From Megaustenia siamemsis (taxonomy: Eukaryota; Mollusca; Gastropoda; Stylommatophora; Ariophantidae): 64,000 bases of DNA. The notes beneath the pieces were generated by a model, which was not told where the DNA came from, did not search any database, and was given only the letters and a program-made list of their open reading frames with translations. The stretch is from positions 2,666,001 to 2,730,000 of the forward strand of contig JAVIAB010000159.1 in NCBI GenBank assembly GCA_032433765.1. Direction: 5' to 3'. The position numbers and the translations under genes are program-made. Positions within the stretch are counted from its first letter, which is position 1. Every line of letters begins with the position of its first letter. Of this stretch, positions 10,780 to 21,782 are shown in pieces.

Positions 10780-10897
10780 ATAGAAAACTGTCATTATCAT
10801 GACAAGAAAGAGATGGAGAATTAGTCTGTTCCATCTTAATATCAGGAGACACATCACTTTCTTCCTCTCTGTTTGCTTCCACCTTTACTGTCTGATC
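10780..10897 (-). CDS. Acidic SUMO-motif exon of gene A
   Basis: A 118-nt exon (39 codons plus one base) from acceptor 'tttccag' to donor 'gtaagttt'. It codes 'DQTVKVEANREEESDVSP', 'DIKMEQTNSPSLS' and 'CHDNDSFL'. VKVE and IKME fit the psi-K-x-E SUMO-attachment consensus. The phase (0 to 1) joins exactly to the knuckle exon, whose first codon is completed as Tyr. Exons of the same length and phase occur at 41,353-41,470 and 57,248-57,365. Confidence 0.78.
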
Positions 10898-10984
10898 CTG
10901 GAAATATTATTTTGTACATTTAGAACACATGACAAGTAAAATAAAATAGAGTTATGGGAGCACGTAAGCATCTAAGTAAAAATG

Positions 10985-11165
10985 TAAAGAGCCCCATCAT
11001 GCCTAGTTGGTGTGTAGGGAATATTGTGTTAGTGACCATAATTGTACAGACCTTTAGCACATGATTTTGGAGGTAATGTGGTTGCTGTTATGTCCATGCC
11101 ACTTTAATTTCCCAGAAAAAAATCTGGTACCCATTTAAGGCTGTGTGAACCTGGAGGCCGTTAGT
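10985..11165 (-). mobile_element. tRNA-derived SINE remnant in intron 1 of gene A
   Basis: Matches the body of the full SINE at 52,731-52,991 ('ttttacagaccttcagcaca'-type sequence, 'cccagaaaaaaatc', 'ggtacccattta'). The tRNA-like head is mostly missing. Present at the same place in B (41,560-41,745) and, cut short, in C (57,465-57,500), so it predates the triplication. Confidence 0.75.
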
Positions 11166-11344
11166 CAGGACATAAACATCTTCACATAGGTAAATCAGAG
11201 AGACATCAATAGTAAAGGAACAGGCAATGTCAATGGATCAAAAGGCAGAGCTGCCCTTAAATGATGACAATTAACATGTGATATCTAAGGAGAGGAAGAG
11301 AAGGTTGTGAAAGAAATAAAGTTACAAAAATAGGAGAAATATTA

Positions 11345-12062
11345 TACATCAGACTAATGAGCTGTGCAAACAGTAACAGCAGATATCAGACTAATGAGTT
11401 GTGCAAACAGTAACAGCAGACATCAGACTAATGAGTTGTGCAAACAGTAACAGTAGATATCCGACTACTGAGTTGTGCAAACAGTAACAGCAGATATCAG
11501 ACTAACGAGCTGTGCAAACAGTAACAGCAGATATCAGACTAATGAGCTGTGCAAACAGTAACAGTAGATATCAGACTAACGAGCTGTGCAAACAGTAACA
11601 GTAGATATCAGACTAACGAGCTGTGCAAACAGTAACAGCAGATATCAGACTAACGAGCTGTGCAAACAGTAAAAGCAGATATCAGACTAATGAGCTGTGC
11701 AAACAGTAACAGTAGATATCAGACTAATGAGCTGTGCAAACAGTAACAGCAGATATCAGACTAATGAGCTGTGCAAACAGTAACAGCAGATATCAAACTA
11801 ATGAGCTGTGCAAACAGTAACAGCAGATATCAGACTAATGAGCTGTGCAAACAGTAACAGTAGATATCAGACTAATGAGCTGTGCAAACAGTAACAGTAG
11901 ATATCAGACTAATGAGTTGTGCAAACAGTAACAGTAGATATCAGACTAATGAGCTGTGCAAACAGTAACAGTAGATATCAGACTAATGAGCTGTGCAAAC
12001 AGTAACAGTAGATATCAGACTAATGAGCTGTGCAAACAGTAACAGCAGATATCAGACTAATA
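11345..12062. repeat. 37-bp minisatellite, about 19 copies, in intron 1 of gene A
   Basis: The unit contains 'tatcagactaatgagctgtg' followed by 'caaacagtaacagcaga'. Homologous places in B (about 41,928) and C (about 59,005) hold about one unit, so the array grew only in A. Units differ mainly at C/T in 'cagYagata' and 'aaYgagYtg'. Confidence 0.93.
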
Positions 12063-12339
12063 AGTGAAAAGTGCAAACATTAACAGCAAAAATGTACCTT
12101 TAAACATTAGGAGTTAAAGAGATAGAAAGATTAGTAGAGGTAATTATACATCCTGACATGGTAAGTTAAATAGAAGAAGTACTCTAGCAATCAAAATAAA
12201 TAAAAAAAGTGCACATTTTTTTTTAGAAAATGGGATATAGAACACATATTCAAATATGTCCCCCTTGTAATGAAACTGATAACAAGGAATAATATCAAGA
12301 ATTGACAGTGATTTCAGTGACACCAACAAAAGAAGTGAA

Positions 12340-12858
12340 CAATCAAGATAATTTAATTGTCAAGGTGAACTTCAATGAAAGACCTGGAAGCAATAGAACA
12401 GAGCTTGAAGAATAACTAGGAGCCTTTGGAGATCCCTGTGGCAAAATAAATAGAAATGGCAGGAAACTTTTAGAACTGTACAACCAATATGATTTGTACA
12501 CTACATGTAAACATGATTTTTTATTTAAACACAGGAAATCACAAGTGGAACAACCTAGAGTGTAGAAGCCAGATTGACTTCACACTTACAAAATGAAAAG
12601 ACAAGATAACAGCCACGAGCTGTACTAAACATAAGTGCTGATACAGGCTATAAACTGTTAAACAATGACAGCAAGAATTGGAAGTAGCAACAACCAATGG
12701 AAACTTTTCAATAACAATTTCTTCTTCTATTGCATACAATATTAATATGTTTAAAGAAATCGTTAGTCATTTCATGGCTGGTAACATCTCCTGATGTCCT
12801 CCTTGGCAGTTGTAAATTAAAAGAGTAGGCAAAAATTGGCCACTGCTGGGCAAAATTA
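12340..12858 (+). pseudogene. RTE-like LINE endonuclease C-terminal fragment (duplicon A)
   Basis: The plus strand reads, with stops, 'NRTELEE', 'GKINRNGRKLLELYNQYDLY' and 'CKHDFLFKHRKSQ', the end of the endonuclease domain that precedes RT in this LINE class. Collinear with 44,380-44,905 (B) and 60,935-61,465 (C). In A it is cut in the sequence 'gggcaaaatta' and joined directly to the 49-bp array. Confidence 0.65.
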
Positions 12859-13195
12859 CAAAAAACAACAAAGATGAAGACATTACTTCAACTAACTTCT
12901 TAACATAACATCAACAACAAAGATGAAGACATTACTTCAACTAACTTCTTAACATAACATCAACAACAAAGATGAAGACATTACTTCAACTAACTTCTTA
13001 ACATAACATCAACAACAAAGATGAAGACAGCACTTCAACTAACTTCTTAACATAACATCAACAACAAAGATGAAGACAGTACCTCAACTAACTTCTTAAC
13101 ATAACATCAACAACAAAGATGAAGACATTACTTCAACTAACTTCTTAACATAACATCAACATCAAAGATGAAGTCAGTACTTCAACTAACTGTAA
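12859..13195. repeat. 49-bp minisatellite, about 7 copies (duplicon A)
   Basis: The unit is 'aacaacaaagatgaagacat', then 'tacttcaactaacttcttaa' and 'cataacatc'. The same unit makes about 39 copies in B (46,257-48,180). In B the array starts about 1.35 kb after the point where A's LINE fragment is cut, so A probably lost the intervening LINE. Confidence 0.93.
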
Positions 13196-13464
13196 GAGAT
13201 CAAAGACAAAACTTTAAAAAAGTGATGCAAACCAAAAAGGACCTAGAGATCTCTTCTGACACTCATATTCACTCTTCCTCAGGTTCAATGTCCTCAAGTG
13301 GACAAATCTGTTGAACAATTTCCTTGGCCAGCACCATCCATGATTTTCCCCTTTTGAGCCTACTGTCCTTTCTCTTACCAATTTCACTGTACAACAAAAT
13401 ACTTCCACAATTTGATAAAGTACATCTATTACTGCATGTCTTTAATACCAAACAATCAACTCAC

Positions 13465-13521
13465 TTGATTTTCTGGTTCATCTTTTATATTTTCCACTTT
13501 AATCAAATTCTGAGTTTCCAT
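13465..13521 (-). CDS. Probable first coding exon of gene A
   Basis: A 57-nt exon codes METQNLIKVENIKDEPENQ and ends phase 0 at a strong donor (gtgagt), matching the phase-0 start of the exon at 10,897. Just upstream of the ATG is a good acceptor ('ttcattctcag'), suggesting a further 5'-untranslated exon. IKVE and IKDEP are SUMO-type motifs, as in the next exon. A second exon of identical length and plan lies at 22,664-22,720. The join is inferred from phase and motif likeness; no transcript is available here. Confidence 0.6.
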
Positions 13522-13542
13522 ATTTCTGTCAGTCTGAGAATG

Positions 13543-13760
13543 AAAGAATAAGGTCTCATGTTAGTGAGAGCAAATACTGGAATAATGAGACCAATGAAAG
13601 AATAAGGTCTCATGTTAGTGAGAGCAAATACTGGAATAATGAGACCAATGAAAGAATAAGGTCTCATGTTAGTGAGAGCAAATACTGGAATAATGAGACC
13701 AATGAAAGAATAAGGTCTCATGTTAGTGAGAGCAAATACTGGAATAATGAGACCAATGAA
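13543..13760. repeat. 54-bp tandem repeat, 4 copies, just upstream of exon 1 of gene A
   Basis: The unit contains 'aatgaaagaataaggtctca' and 'tgttagtgagagcaaatact'. On the minus strand each unit carries an acceptor-like 'attattccag' and an 'aacatgag'. The last unit runs into the acceptor in front of exon 1. A 129-codon open frame over it merely reflects the 54-bp (18-codon) period. Confidence 0.92.
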
Positions 13761-14395
13761 GGACACAATGAACATAGTTATATTTAATATGAACATTTGA
13801 ACTTTCAAATCTTTCACTATTGACAAAATGTTAATTAATGGACAGGTAACTCCTATAAATAAAGACAATGATATAAAGCTTTTTGTGAACACGCATAAAA
13901 CATAATTTTAAAAATATATATACAAGTCACAATAAAACATAAACAACAAAGTAATTCTCTGTGTACATTATAACAATTGTGTACACTTTAATGGTAAATT
14001 AAATTTGATGAAGTTTTGAGTGGCAAACAAAACAGTAAGTCACTAAAATAAGGCTGAAACCATCACAAGAAATGCAGTGAGATTGAATTTGGGTGGAAAC
14101 TGAATGAGAGGAAGACCAAAGATAACCTGGTTGTTGGAATGGAAAGTGAATGAGATGAAGTCTAAAGACAACCTGGCAGTTGGAATGGAAATGCATGGAG
14201 TAGGCCAAATTTGGGTCATTTCGGAAATGTCAGGGTACATCAGAGAGTAGATATTTGATTGATGCTCTGACAGATGCCACAAAATGTTTCAGTCATTGAC
14301 CACTTTCTTAGTCTTTGGTTTCAACAAAATTTAGGCACAACATGACCTTGCCCCATTTCATTCTGACAATCACATCTGAGAATTTATTATCTGAA
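13761..14395. other. Non-coding spacer, no gene seen
   Basis: AT-rich. A weak duplication of about 60 bp occurs at 14,090-14,205 ('tgaatgagaggaagacc' and 'tgaatgagatgaagtct', each followed by 'acctgg' and 'ttggaatgga'). No coding signal convinces me. Confidence 0.5.
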
Positions 14396-17300
14396 AAGTT
14401 GTTAAACTGTGTCAATAAGAGAAAGAAGAAATGTTGTCAAACTGTGTCAATAAGAGAAAGAAGAAATGTTGTCAAACTGTGTCAATAAGAGAAAGAAGAA
14501 ATGTTGTCAAACTGTGTCAATAAGAGAAAGAAGAAAAGTTGTCAAACTGTGTCAATAAGAGAAAGAAGAAATGTTGTCAAACTGTGTCAATAAGAGAAAG
14601 AAGAAATAGTGTCAAACTGAGTCAATAAGAGAAAGAAGATATGTCAAACTGTGTCAATAAGAGAAAGAAGAAAAGTTGTCAAACTGTGTCAATAAGAGAA
14701 AGAAGAAATGTTGTCAAACTGTGTCAATAAGAGAAAGAAGAAATGTTGTCAAACTGTGTCAATAAGAGAAAGAAGAAATGTTGTCAAACTGTGTCAATAA
14801 GAGAAAGAAGAAATGTTGTCAAACTGTGTCAATAAGAGAAAGAAGAAATGTTGTCAAACTGTGTCAATAAGAGAAAGAATAAATGTTGTCAAACTGTGTC
14901 AATAAGAGAAAGAGGAAATGTTGTCAAACTGTGTCAATAAGAGAAAGAAGAAATGTTGTCAAACTGTGTCAATAAGAGAAAGAAGAAATGTTGTCAAGCT
15001 GTGTCAATAAGAGAAAGAAGAAATGTTGTCAAACTGTGTCAATAAGAGAAAGAAGAAAAGTTGTCAAACTGTGTCAATAAGAGAAAGAAGAAATGTTGTC
15101 AAGCTGTGTCAATAAGAGAAAGAAGAAATGTTGTCAAACTGTGTCAATAAGAGAAAGAAGATATGTTGTCAAACTGTGTCAATAAGAGAAAGAAGAAAAG
15201 TTGTCAAACTGTGTCAATAAGAGAAAGAAGAAATGTTGTCAAACTGTGTCAATAAGAGAAAGAAGAAAAGTTGTCAAACTGTGTCAATAAGAGAAAGAAG
15301 AAATGTTGTCAAACTGTGTCAATAAGAGAAAGAAGAAAAGTTGTCAAACTGTGTCAATAAGAGAAAGAAGAAATGTTGTCAAACTGTGTCAATAAGAGAA
15401 AGAAGAAATGTTGTCAAACTGTGTCAATAAGAGAAAGAAGATATGTTGTCAAACTGTGTCAATAAGAGAAAGAAGAAATGTTGTCAAACTGTGTCAATAA
15501 GAGAAAGAAGAAATGTTGTCAAACTGTGTCAATAAGAGAAAGAAGAAATGTTGTCAAACTGTGTCAATAAGAGAAAGAAGAAATGTTGTCAAACTGTGTC
15601 AATAAGAGAAAGAAGAAATGTTGTCAAACTGTCAATAAGAGAAAGAAGAAATGTTGTCAAACTGAGTCAATAAGAGAAAGAAGAAATGTTGTCAAACTGA
15701 GTCAATAAGAGAAAGAAGAAATGTTGTCAAACTGTGTCAATAGGAGAAAGAAGAAAAGTTGTCAAACTGTGTCAATAAGAGAAAGAAGAAAAGTTGTCAA
15801 ACTGTGTCAATAAGAGAAAGAAGAAAAGTTGTCAAGCTGTGTCAATAAGAGAAAGAAGAAATGTTGTCAAACTGTGTCAATAAGAGAAAGAAGAAATGTT
15901 GTCAAACTGTGTCAATAAGAGAAAGAAGAAATGTTGTCAAACTGTGTCAATAAGAGAAAGAAGAAATGTTGTCAAACTGTGTCAATAAGAGAAAGAAGAA
16001 ATGTTGTCAAACTGTGTCAATAAGAGAAAGAAGAAAAGTTGTCAAACTGTGTCAATAAGAGAAAGAAGAAATGTTGTCAAACTGTGTCAATAAGAGAAAG
16101 AAGAAATGTTGTCAAACTGAGTCAATAAGAGAAAGAAGATATGTCAAACTGTGTTAATAAGAGAAAGAAGAAAAGTTGTCAAACTGTGTCAATAAGAGAA
16201 AGAAGAAATGTTGTCAAACTGTGTCAATAAGAGAAAGAAGAAATGTTGTCAAACTGTGTCAATAAGAGAAAGAAGAAATGTTGTCAAACTGTGTCAATAA
16301 GAGAAAGAAGAAATGTTGTCAAACTGTGTCAATAAGAGAAAGAAGAAATGTTGTCAAACTGTGTCAATAAGAGAAAGAAGAAAAGTTGTCAAACTGTGTC
16401 AATAAGAGAAAGAAGAAAAGTTGTCAAACTGTGTCAATAAGAGAAAGAAGAAATGTTGTCAAACTGTGTCAATAAGAGAAAGAAGAAATGTTGTCAAACT
16501 GTGTCAATAAGAGAAAGAAGAAATGTTGTCAAACTGTGTCAATAAGAGAAAGAAGAAATGTTGTCAAACTGTGTCAATAAGAGAAAGAAGAAATGTTGTC
16601 AAACTGTGTCAATAAGAGAAAGAAGAAATATTGTCAAACTGTGTCAATAAGAGAAAGAAGAAATGTTGTCAAACTGTGTCAATAAGAGAAAGAAGAAATG
16701 TTGTCAAACTGTGTCAATAAGAGAAAGAAGAAATGTTGTCAAACTGTGTCAATAAGAGAAAGAAGAAATGTTGTCAAACTGTGTCAATAAGAGAAAGAAG
16801 AAATGTTGTCAAACTGTGTCAATAAGAGAAAGAAGAAATGTTGTCAAACTGTGTCAATAAGAGAAAGAAGAAAAGTTGTCAAACTGTGTCAATAAGAGAA
16901 AGAAGAAAAGTTGTCAAACTGTGTCAATAAGAGAAAGAAGAAATGTTGTCAAACTGTGTCAATAAGAGAAAGAAGAAATGTTGTCAAACTGTGTCAATAA
17001 GAGAAAGAAGAAAAGTTGTCAAACTGTGTCAATAAGAGAAAGAAGAAATGTTGTCAAACTGTGTCAATAAGAGAAAGAAGAAAAGTTGTCAAACTGTGTC
17101 AATAAGAGAAAGAAGAAATGTTGTCAAACTGTGTCAATAAGAGAAAGAAGAAATGTTGTCAAACTGTGTCAATAAGAGAAAGAAGAAATGTTGTCAAACT
17201 GCGTCAATAAGAGAAAGAAGAAATGTTGTCAAACTGTGTCAATAAGAGAAAGAAGAAAAGTTGTCAAACTGTGTCAATAAGAGAAAGAAGAAAAGTTGTC

Positions 17301-17609
17301 AAACTGTGTCAATAAGAGAAAGAAGAAATGTTGTCAAACTGTGTCAATAAGAGAAAGAAGAAAAGTTGTCAAACTGTGTCAATAAGAGAAAGAAGAAATG
17401 TTGTCAAACTGTGTCAATAAGAGAAAGAAGAAATGTTGTCAAACTGTGTCAATAAGAGAAAGAAGAAATGTTGTCAAACTGTGTCAATAAGAGAAAGAAG
17501 AAATGTTGCCACACTGTGTCAATAAGAGAAAGAAGAAATGTTGCCACACTGTGTCAATAAGAGAAAGAAGAAATGTTGCCACACTGTGTCAATAAGAGAA
17601 AGAAGAAGT
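14396..17609. repeat. 3.2-kb array of a 35-bp minisatellite, about 92 copies
   Basis: The unit is 'gtcaaactgtgtcaataaga' followed by 'gaaagaagaaatgtt'. Copies are near-identical. A recurring T/A variant (atgtt or aagtt) and short-unit variants (for example near 14,640 and 16,140, 'agatatgtcaaactg') are interspersed and partly repeated in blocks. The two blocks around 14,620-14,680 and 16,110-16,180 share the same rare variants, which suggests a larger internal duplication. The last three units share 'ttgccacactg'. Confidence 0.97.
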
Positions 17610-17860
17610 GTCAGCCTGGATCAAGATGGTGTGTTTGAGGTCTACACTGGTTACCCATATCTTCTCATGCATGGTTGTTACTGTTGGTCATATTTGTTTT
17701 CTTAGGGTGTTGAGAGTGCTGCAGGAGTTTGTCTGGATGCTTCCCAGTCACATGTTGCTAGGTCACTCACTCCTATCTTGTGTAGGTGTGCTCTGAGGCC
17801 ACAATGAACTATTCTAGAGTCTGAATATCTTGGTCTGCTCATGTCTGTTCAGTTTGTTTA
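17610..17860 (-). pseudogene. C-terminal RNase H-type LINE fragment
   Basis: The minus strand shows 'HCGLRAHLHKIGVSDLATCD' and then 'WEASRQTPAALSTP', a pattern typical of the Cys-containing tail of LINE proteins with an RNase H domain. Stops follow. It sits between the 35-bp array and the 66-bp repeats. Confidence 0.5.
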
Positions 17861-18175
17861 AGCTGTCATGTTCTGGCTTATATCTTCCATGTAACTCTCT
17901 ACATTCTGTTTTCCTAGCTTGTTTAAGCTGTCATGTTCTGGCTTATATCTTCCATGTAACTCTCTACATTCTGTTTTCCGAGCTTGTTTAAGCTGTCATG
18001 TTCTGGCTTATATCTTCCATGTAACTCTCTACATTCTGTTTTCCTAGCTTATTTAAGCTGTCATATTCTGGCTTATATCTTCAATGTAACTCTCTACATT
18101 CTGTTTTCCTAGCTTGTTTAAGCTGTCATGTTCTGGCTAATATCTTCCACGCAACTCTCTACATTGACATGAACT
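17861..18175. repeat. About 66-bp tandem repeat, about 4-5 copies, continued at 19,610-19,665
   Basis: The unit contains 'cttgtttaagctgtcatgtt', 'ctggcttatatcttccatgt' and 'aactctctacattctgtttt'. A further partial unit at 19,610-19,665 shows that the LINE material between 18,180 and 19,610 lies within a once continuous array. Confidence 0.85.
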
Positions 18176-18214
18176 TCTGAGCTCATAACCAACTGAGCCT
18201 AGGTGGAACAATAT

Positions 18215-19088
18215 TTCAACATAAAAAAAAATACATAAAGCTACATGTCACTTTACTGATGGCATTGTCCTCATCAACAGTTAGATAAAAACGATGCAGG
18301 AAAACACAAATGAACTATCATCAATAGCCAGCAAAATTGGGCTTGAGATCAATCATGAAAAGACTAAAGTCACAAAAAGCTTAATTTTAACAGATGAGAG
18401 AATATACATGGAAAACAAACCAGTGGAAGAGATCAATCAATTTATCTATCTTGGAAGGGGATACAAGTAAAGATATTAAAATAAGAATAGCTAAAGCAGC
18501 AATGTCTTTCAGAAGCCTTGAAAAGTTGTGCAAATCAAAACTCATCAGCACAAACACAAAACTTAGACTATTAAAATCTAAAATACTATCTACCCTTATG
18601 TATGCATGTGAGAGCTGGAAAGCAACAAGAGACATAGAAACAAAGTTGAACACATTCAAAAATAAATGTCTAAGGAAAATACTTGGTATAGCATGGAACG
18701 AATTCAAAACAAACAAGTAAACTAGAGAAATCGCCTATTAACCACTAATATCTTCAGTAATCAAGAAAAGACGATGACCATATGTTGGGGAGAAATAACA
18801 ACCGAAAGACAAAGCCCTCATGTGGAAAACAACATGTAAGAGAAAAAGAGGCCGACCCAGAGAGACAATGAGAAGAATATTGATCAGAGAGGCAAGAGCA
18901 GCAGGAATCTGCTCCCTCAATAAGACAGAGTTGCTTGTACAGAACAGAGACAAATGGGGAGATTTGATAAGAGATCTTTACAAGGATTGAAAACTGCTAG
19001 AAAAAAAATTTAGATAAGAGAAAGAGTATCCGTGTCTATGCCCTACGGGCCGGCTACTACTTGAAAGGTCAATAGATAGACATGGATA
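18215..19088 (+). mobile_element. 5'-truncated LINE (family beta), dead
   Basis: The plus strand codes the part behind the RT palm: 'DTSKDIKIRIAKAAMSFRSL', 'LRLLKSKILSTLMYACESW' and 'NKCLRKILGIAWNEF', followed by a shifted block like that at 28,500-28,780 (basic KRKRGRPRET-type region). It ends 'gccctacgggccggctacta', 'aaggtcaatagatagaca', the 3' signature of the GATA-tailed family. Frameshifts and stops are present. Confidence 0.75.
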
Positions 19089-19089
19089 G

Positions 19090-19612
19090 CTCCAGATCAT
19101 AGAACAGAGAATCAATTTGACCACATGGAAATCCAAAGAAATTAGGTTAAATACAAAAATTAAATGGTTCAACTCCAATGTTAAGTCGGTCCTATTATAT
19201 GTCTGTGAAACATGACATGACAAAAATGACAACCATGAAGATACTTCATTAATGGATGCTTGAGCAGAATAAAGAGATGGAAATGGCAGGACTAACTCAC
19301 TAATATATAATTATGGAAAAGTATAAGTCAAATACCAGCAGATAAAGATTAACAGTGAAAACAATGGCACTGGATGTGACACATATTGCAGAAGCCAACT
19401 GAAAGTACTACAAAACATGCCCTTTTCTAGAATCAGCAAGGAAAAAGACAAAGAGTAAGACTAAATATATTTATGGAGAAGACTAAAGCAGAGATGAAGA
19501 TGATGGGGAAGATATGGAATGAACTTAAAAGAATGGCAAGAAACAGAACAGCTTGGAGAGTCTTTGTTGAAGACCTATGCTCCACAGGGAGCTGAAAGGT
19601 AGAAGAGGAAGA
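19090..19612 (+). pseudogene. LINE 3' ORF fragment (RTE-like C-terminus)
   Basis: The frame-broken plus strand reads 'NVKSVLLYVCETWH' and ends 'WNELKRMARNRTAWRVFVED' plus 'LCSTGS' and a stop, the usual C-terminus of many RTE-type polyproteins. Inserted with the preceding LINE inside the 66-bp repeat. Confidence 0.6.
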
Positions 19613-19674
19613 AGAACTCTCTACAATCTGTTTATCTAACTTGTTTAAGCTGTCATTTCTCTGAAGACACAAAT

Positions 19675-19965
19675 GATAACCAAGAAGCTAGATTCAGATC
19701 ACTGACTAAGAAAATACTTTGTGTACTATGGAATGAATTCAAGACTAGAGCAGATATAAGAGAATTGGCCATTGGTAGAACAATAACTATAATCAAGAAC
19801 AGAAGGTAGGCATCTGTCAGTCATGAGATGAGAAGATAATACAAGAGAATTACAAAGCAACAGGAAAAATGAGAAAAAGAAAAAAAGAGACTAAGTAGAA
19901 CATGTGACATAGAGAAACACTTATAACAGAGGAGAGAGAAAGAAAAGAAGAAAATAGAGGAAGAG
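19675..19965 (+). pseudogene. Small LINE C-terminal fragment
   Basis: Reads 'LTKKILCVLWNEFKTRADIR' and then 'ELAIGRTITIIKNRR', equivalent to 18,650-18,770 and 28,500-28,560. Purine-rich low-complexity sequence follows. Confidence 0.5.
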
Positions 19966-19989
19966 AGAAAATGAGAGAATGAAGGTCAA

Positions 19990-21540
19990 ATGACAAAAGA
20001 GGGGTAGAGGGTAAGGATTAGGGTAGGTCGAGAGGAATTACAGAGAAAATGTGAAAAGCGGATACATAAACTCAACTTAAGGGATGAATGTTGCACGAGA
20101 ATTGTGAGAGAGTTGTGGGAGAGAGTGAACAGGAGGATAATTAGTGAACGAAAGGTCAGTCTGTAGACAGCGGTGGACCCGAGAGGTCCTACCGGAGGGC
20201 GTTAGCCGTTCATTGCCAACAGCCCTTGAAAACTAGTGTACATAGTGTTAGATAATGAGTTAAGTTCAGTTGTTAATGGTGTGTAGTTAGGGTTTTATTT
20301 AGTCAGTGTTGGGCCAGCTCTGGGCGAGGAAGGATCTCCAACCCAGGAGAGGCCAGACAACGCAAAGCAGCCATAGTAAGTGATTAGTGAAGCATTCATA
20401 AGGGCTGATAAGATTAGCTGCTATGAGTATTAATGCAGTGGTAGTGGACCACTGAGGCCAGTTAAGAGTAAGTTACTGTTACTGTTCTGTGAATACCGTT
20501 TGATTTGGTGGAACATGGCCGAGACAAGGATGTGTTCGCTGTTAATACGTGGTGAGTAGAAAACTCTACCAATTAACTTCAGTTGTTGTTATTCAATTGA
20601 ATGCCAGAGAAATGCGATGTCCGTTACATGTGGAATGAAGCACAAGGCTGTGCGTCAACCAAGTTGTTGTTGTTAAATTGAATGCTAGATGATGCAATGT
20701 TCTTTACATGCTGAATGCAGTTCAATGTTCTTTACATGCTGAGTGAGGCACAAGGTAGTGCTTCACACAAGTTGTTGTTATTAAATTGAATGCCAGAGAA
20801 ATGCAGTGTTCTTTACATGCTGAATGAGGCACAATGCTGTGCTTCAATCAAGTTGTTGTTTATCAAATGAATGTAAGGAGACATGAAATGTTCTTTACAC
20901 GCTGAATGAGGCACAAGGTAGCGCTTCACACAAGTTGTTGTTATTAATTGAATGCCAGAGAAATGCAGTGTTCTTGACTTGATGAATGCAGTTCAATGTT
21001 CTTTACATGATGAAGGAGGCACAATGCTGTGCTTCACTCAAGTTGTTGTTAACCAGTTGAACGCAAGAGACATGCATTGTTCTTTACATGCTGAATGGAG
21101 TCAATGTTCTGTACATGCTGAATGGAGTCAATGTTCTGTACATGTTGTATGAGGCACAATGCTGTGTTTCAACCAGGTTGTTGTTATTCAATTGAATGCC
21201 AGAGACATGCAATGTTCTTTACATGCTGAATGCAGTCCAATGTTCTTTACATGCTGAAGGAAGCATGATGCGGTGCTTCAATCAAGTTGTTTGTTAAGCA
21301 GGTGGAAGCAAGAGGAATGCAATGTTCTTGACATGCTGAAACAGGCACACAGACTGTGCTTCCACTAAGTATGTTAAATCTATGAATGTCAGTAAATTGT
21401 CGTTGTCAATGTGAAACATGGGGCTGTTGAGACACCGATCAAAGTAGTGGCGGTGGAATACAGCGAGCACAATAAAGTTCATTTGTTTAATTACCAACGA
21501 GTTGTCATGTCTTGCAGTCAAATAACTGATATTACTTTGC
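19990..21540 (+). mobile_element. LTR-like element with an internal VNTR (copy 1 of the family)
   Basis: A purine-rich head, a GC-richer middle (20,150-20,460), about 9 degenerate units of about 85 bp (20,570-21,350; 'agttgttgttatt', 'gaatgccagagaaatgca', 'ttctttacatgctgaatga'), then a polyadenylation signal AATAAA at 21,471-21,476. The same order (purine-rich head, VNTR, AATAAA, T-rich end) occurs at 41,970-44,130, 49,500-51,830 and 59,075-60,680. No gag/pol is seen, so an LTR or TRIM-like nature is inference. Confidence 0.4.
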
Positions 21541-21782
21541 GATGAACGAACCTGGGTGTCGCTTAATTACACACAACAGACGAAGTACTGAATGACACTG
21601 GCAATCACAGGCCTGAACAGTATTGACACGGTCACGGATTGGGACCATGTCACTTTGTACGCATGACCACCTCGTAGCAAGGCGGGGAGTGTAGTGAGGG
21701 GACGGGTAGGCTGTACACAGCACCTAGGCTCTATGAAGATAAGGGCAGGCATTGTAAAGTGATTATAATAGGAAACTGGTAC
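21541..21782. other. Non-coding spacer, no gene seen
   Basis: GC-richer sequence behind the LTR-like block. Short open frames on the minus strand show no domain. Confidence 0.4.

Noticed and set aside
13503..13892. 129-codon minus-strand frame with four hydrophobic repeats
   Set aside because: The 54-bp unit is 18 codons long, so repeats stay in frame. It overlaps the likely first exon in another frame and has no support as a membrane protein.
14396..17609. CRISPR-like array of regular repeats
   Set aside because: Units are directly contiguous without unique spacers, in eukaryotic DNA with no cas genes. It is a minisatellite.
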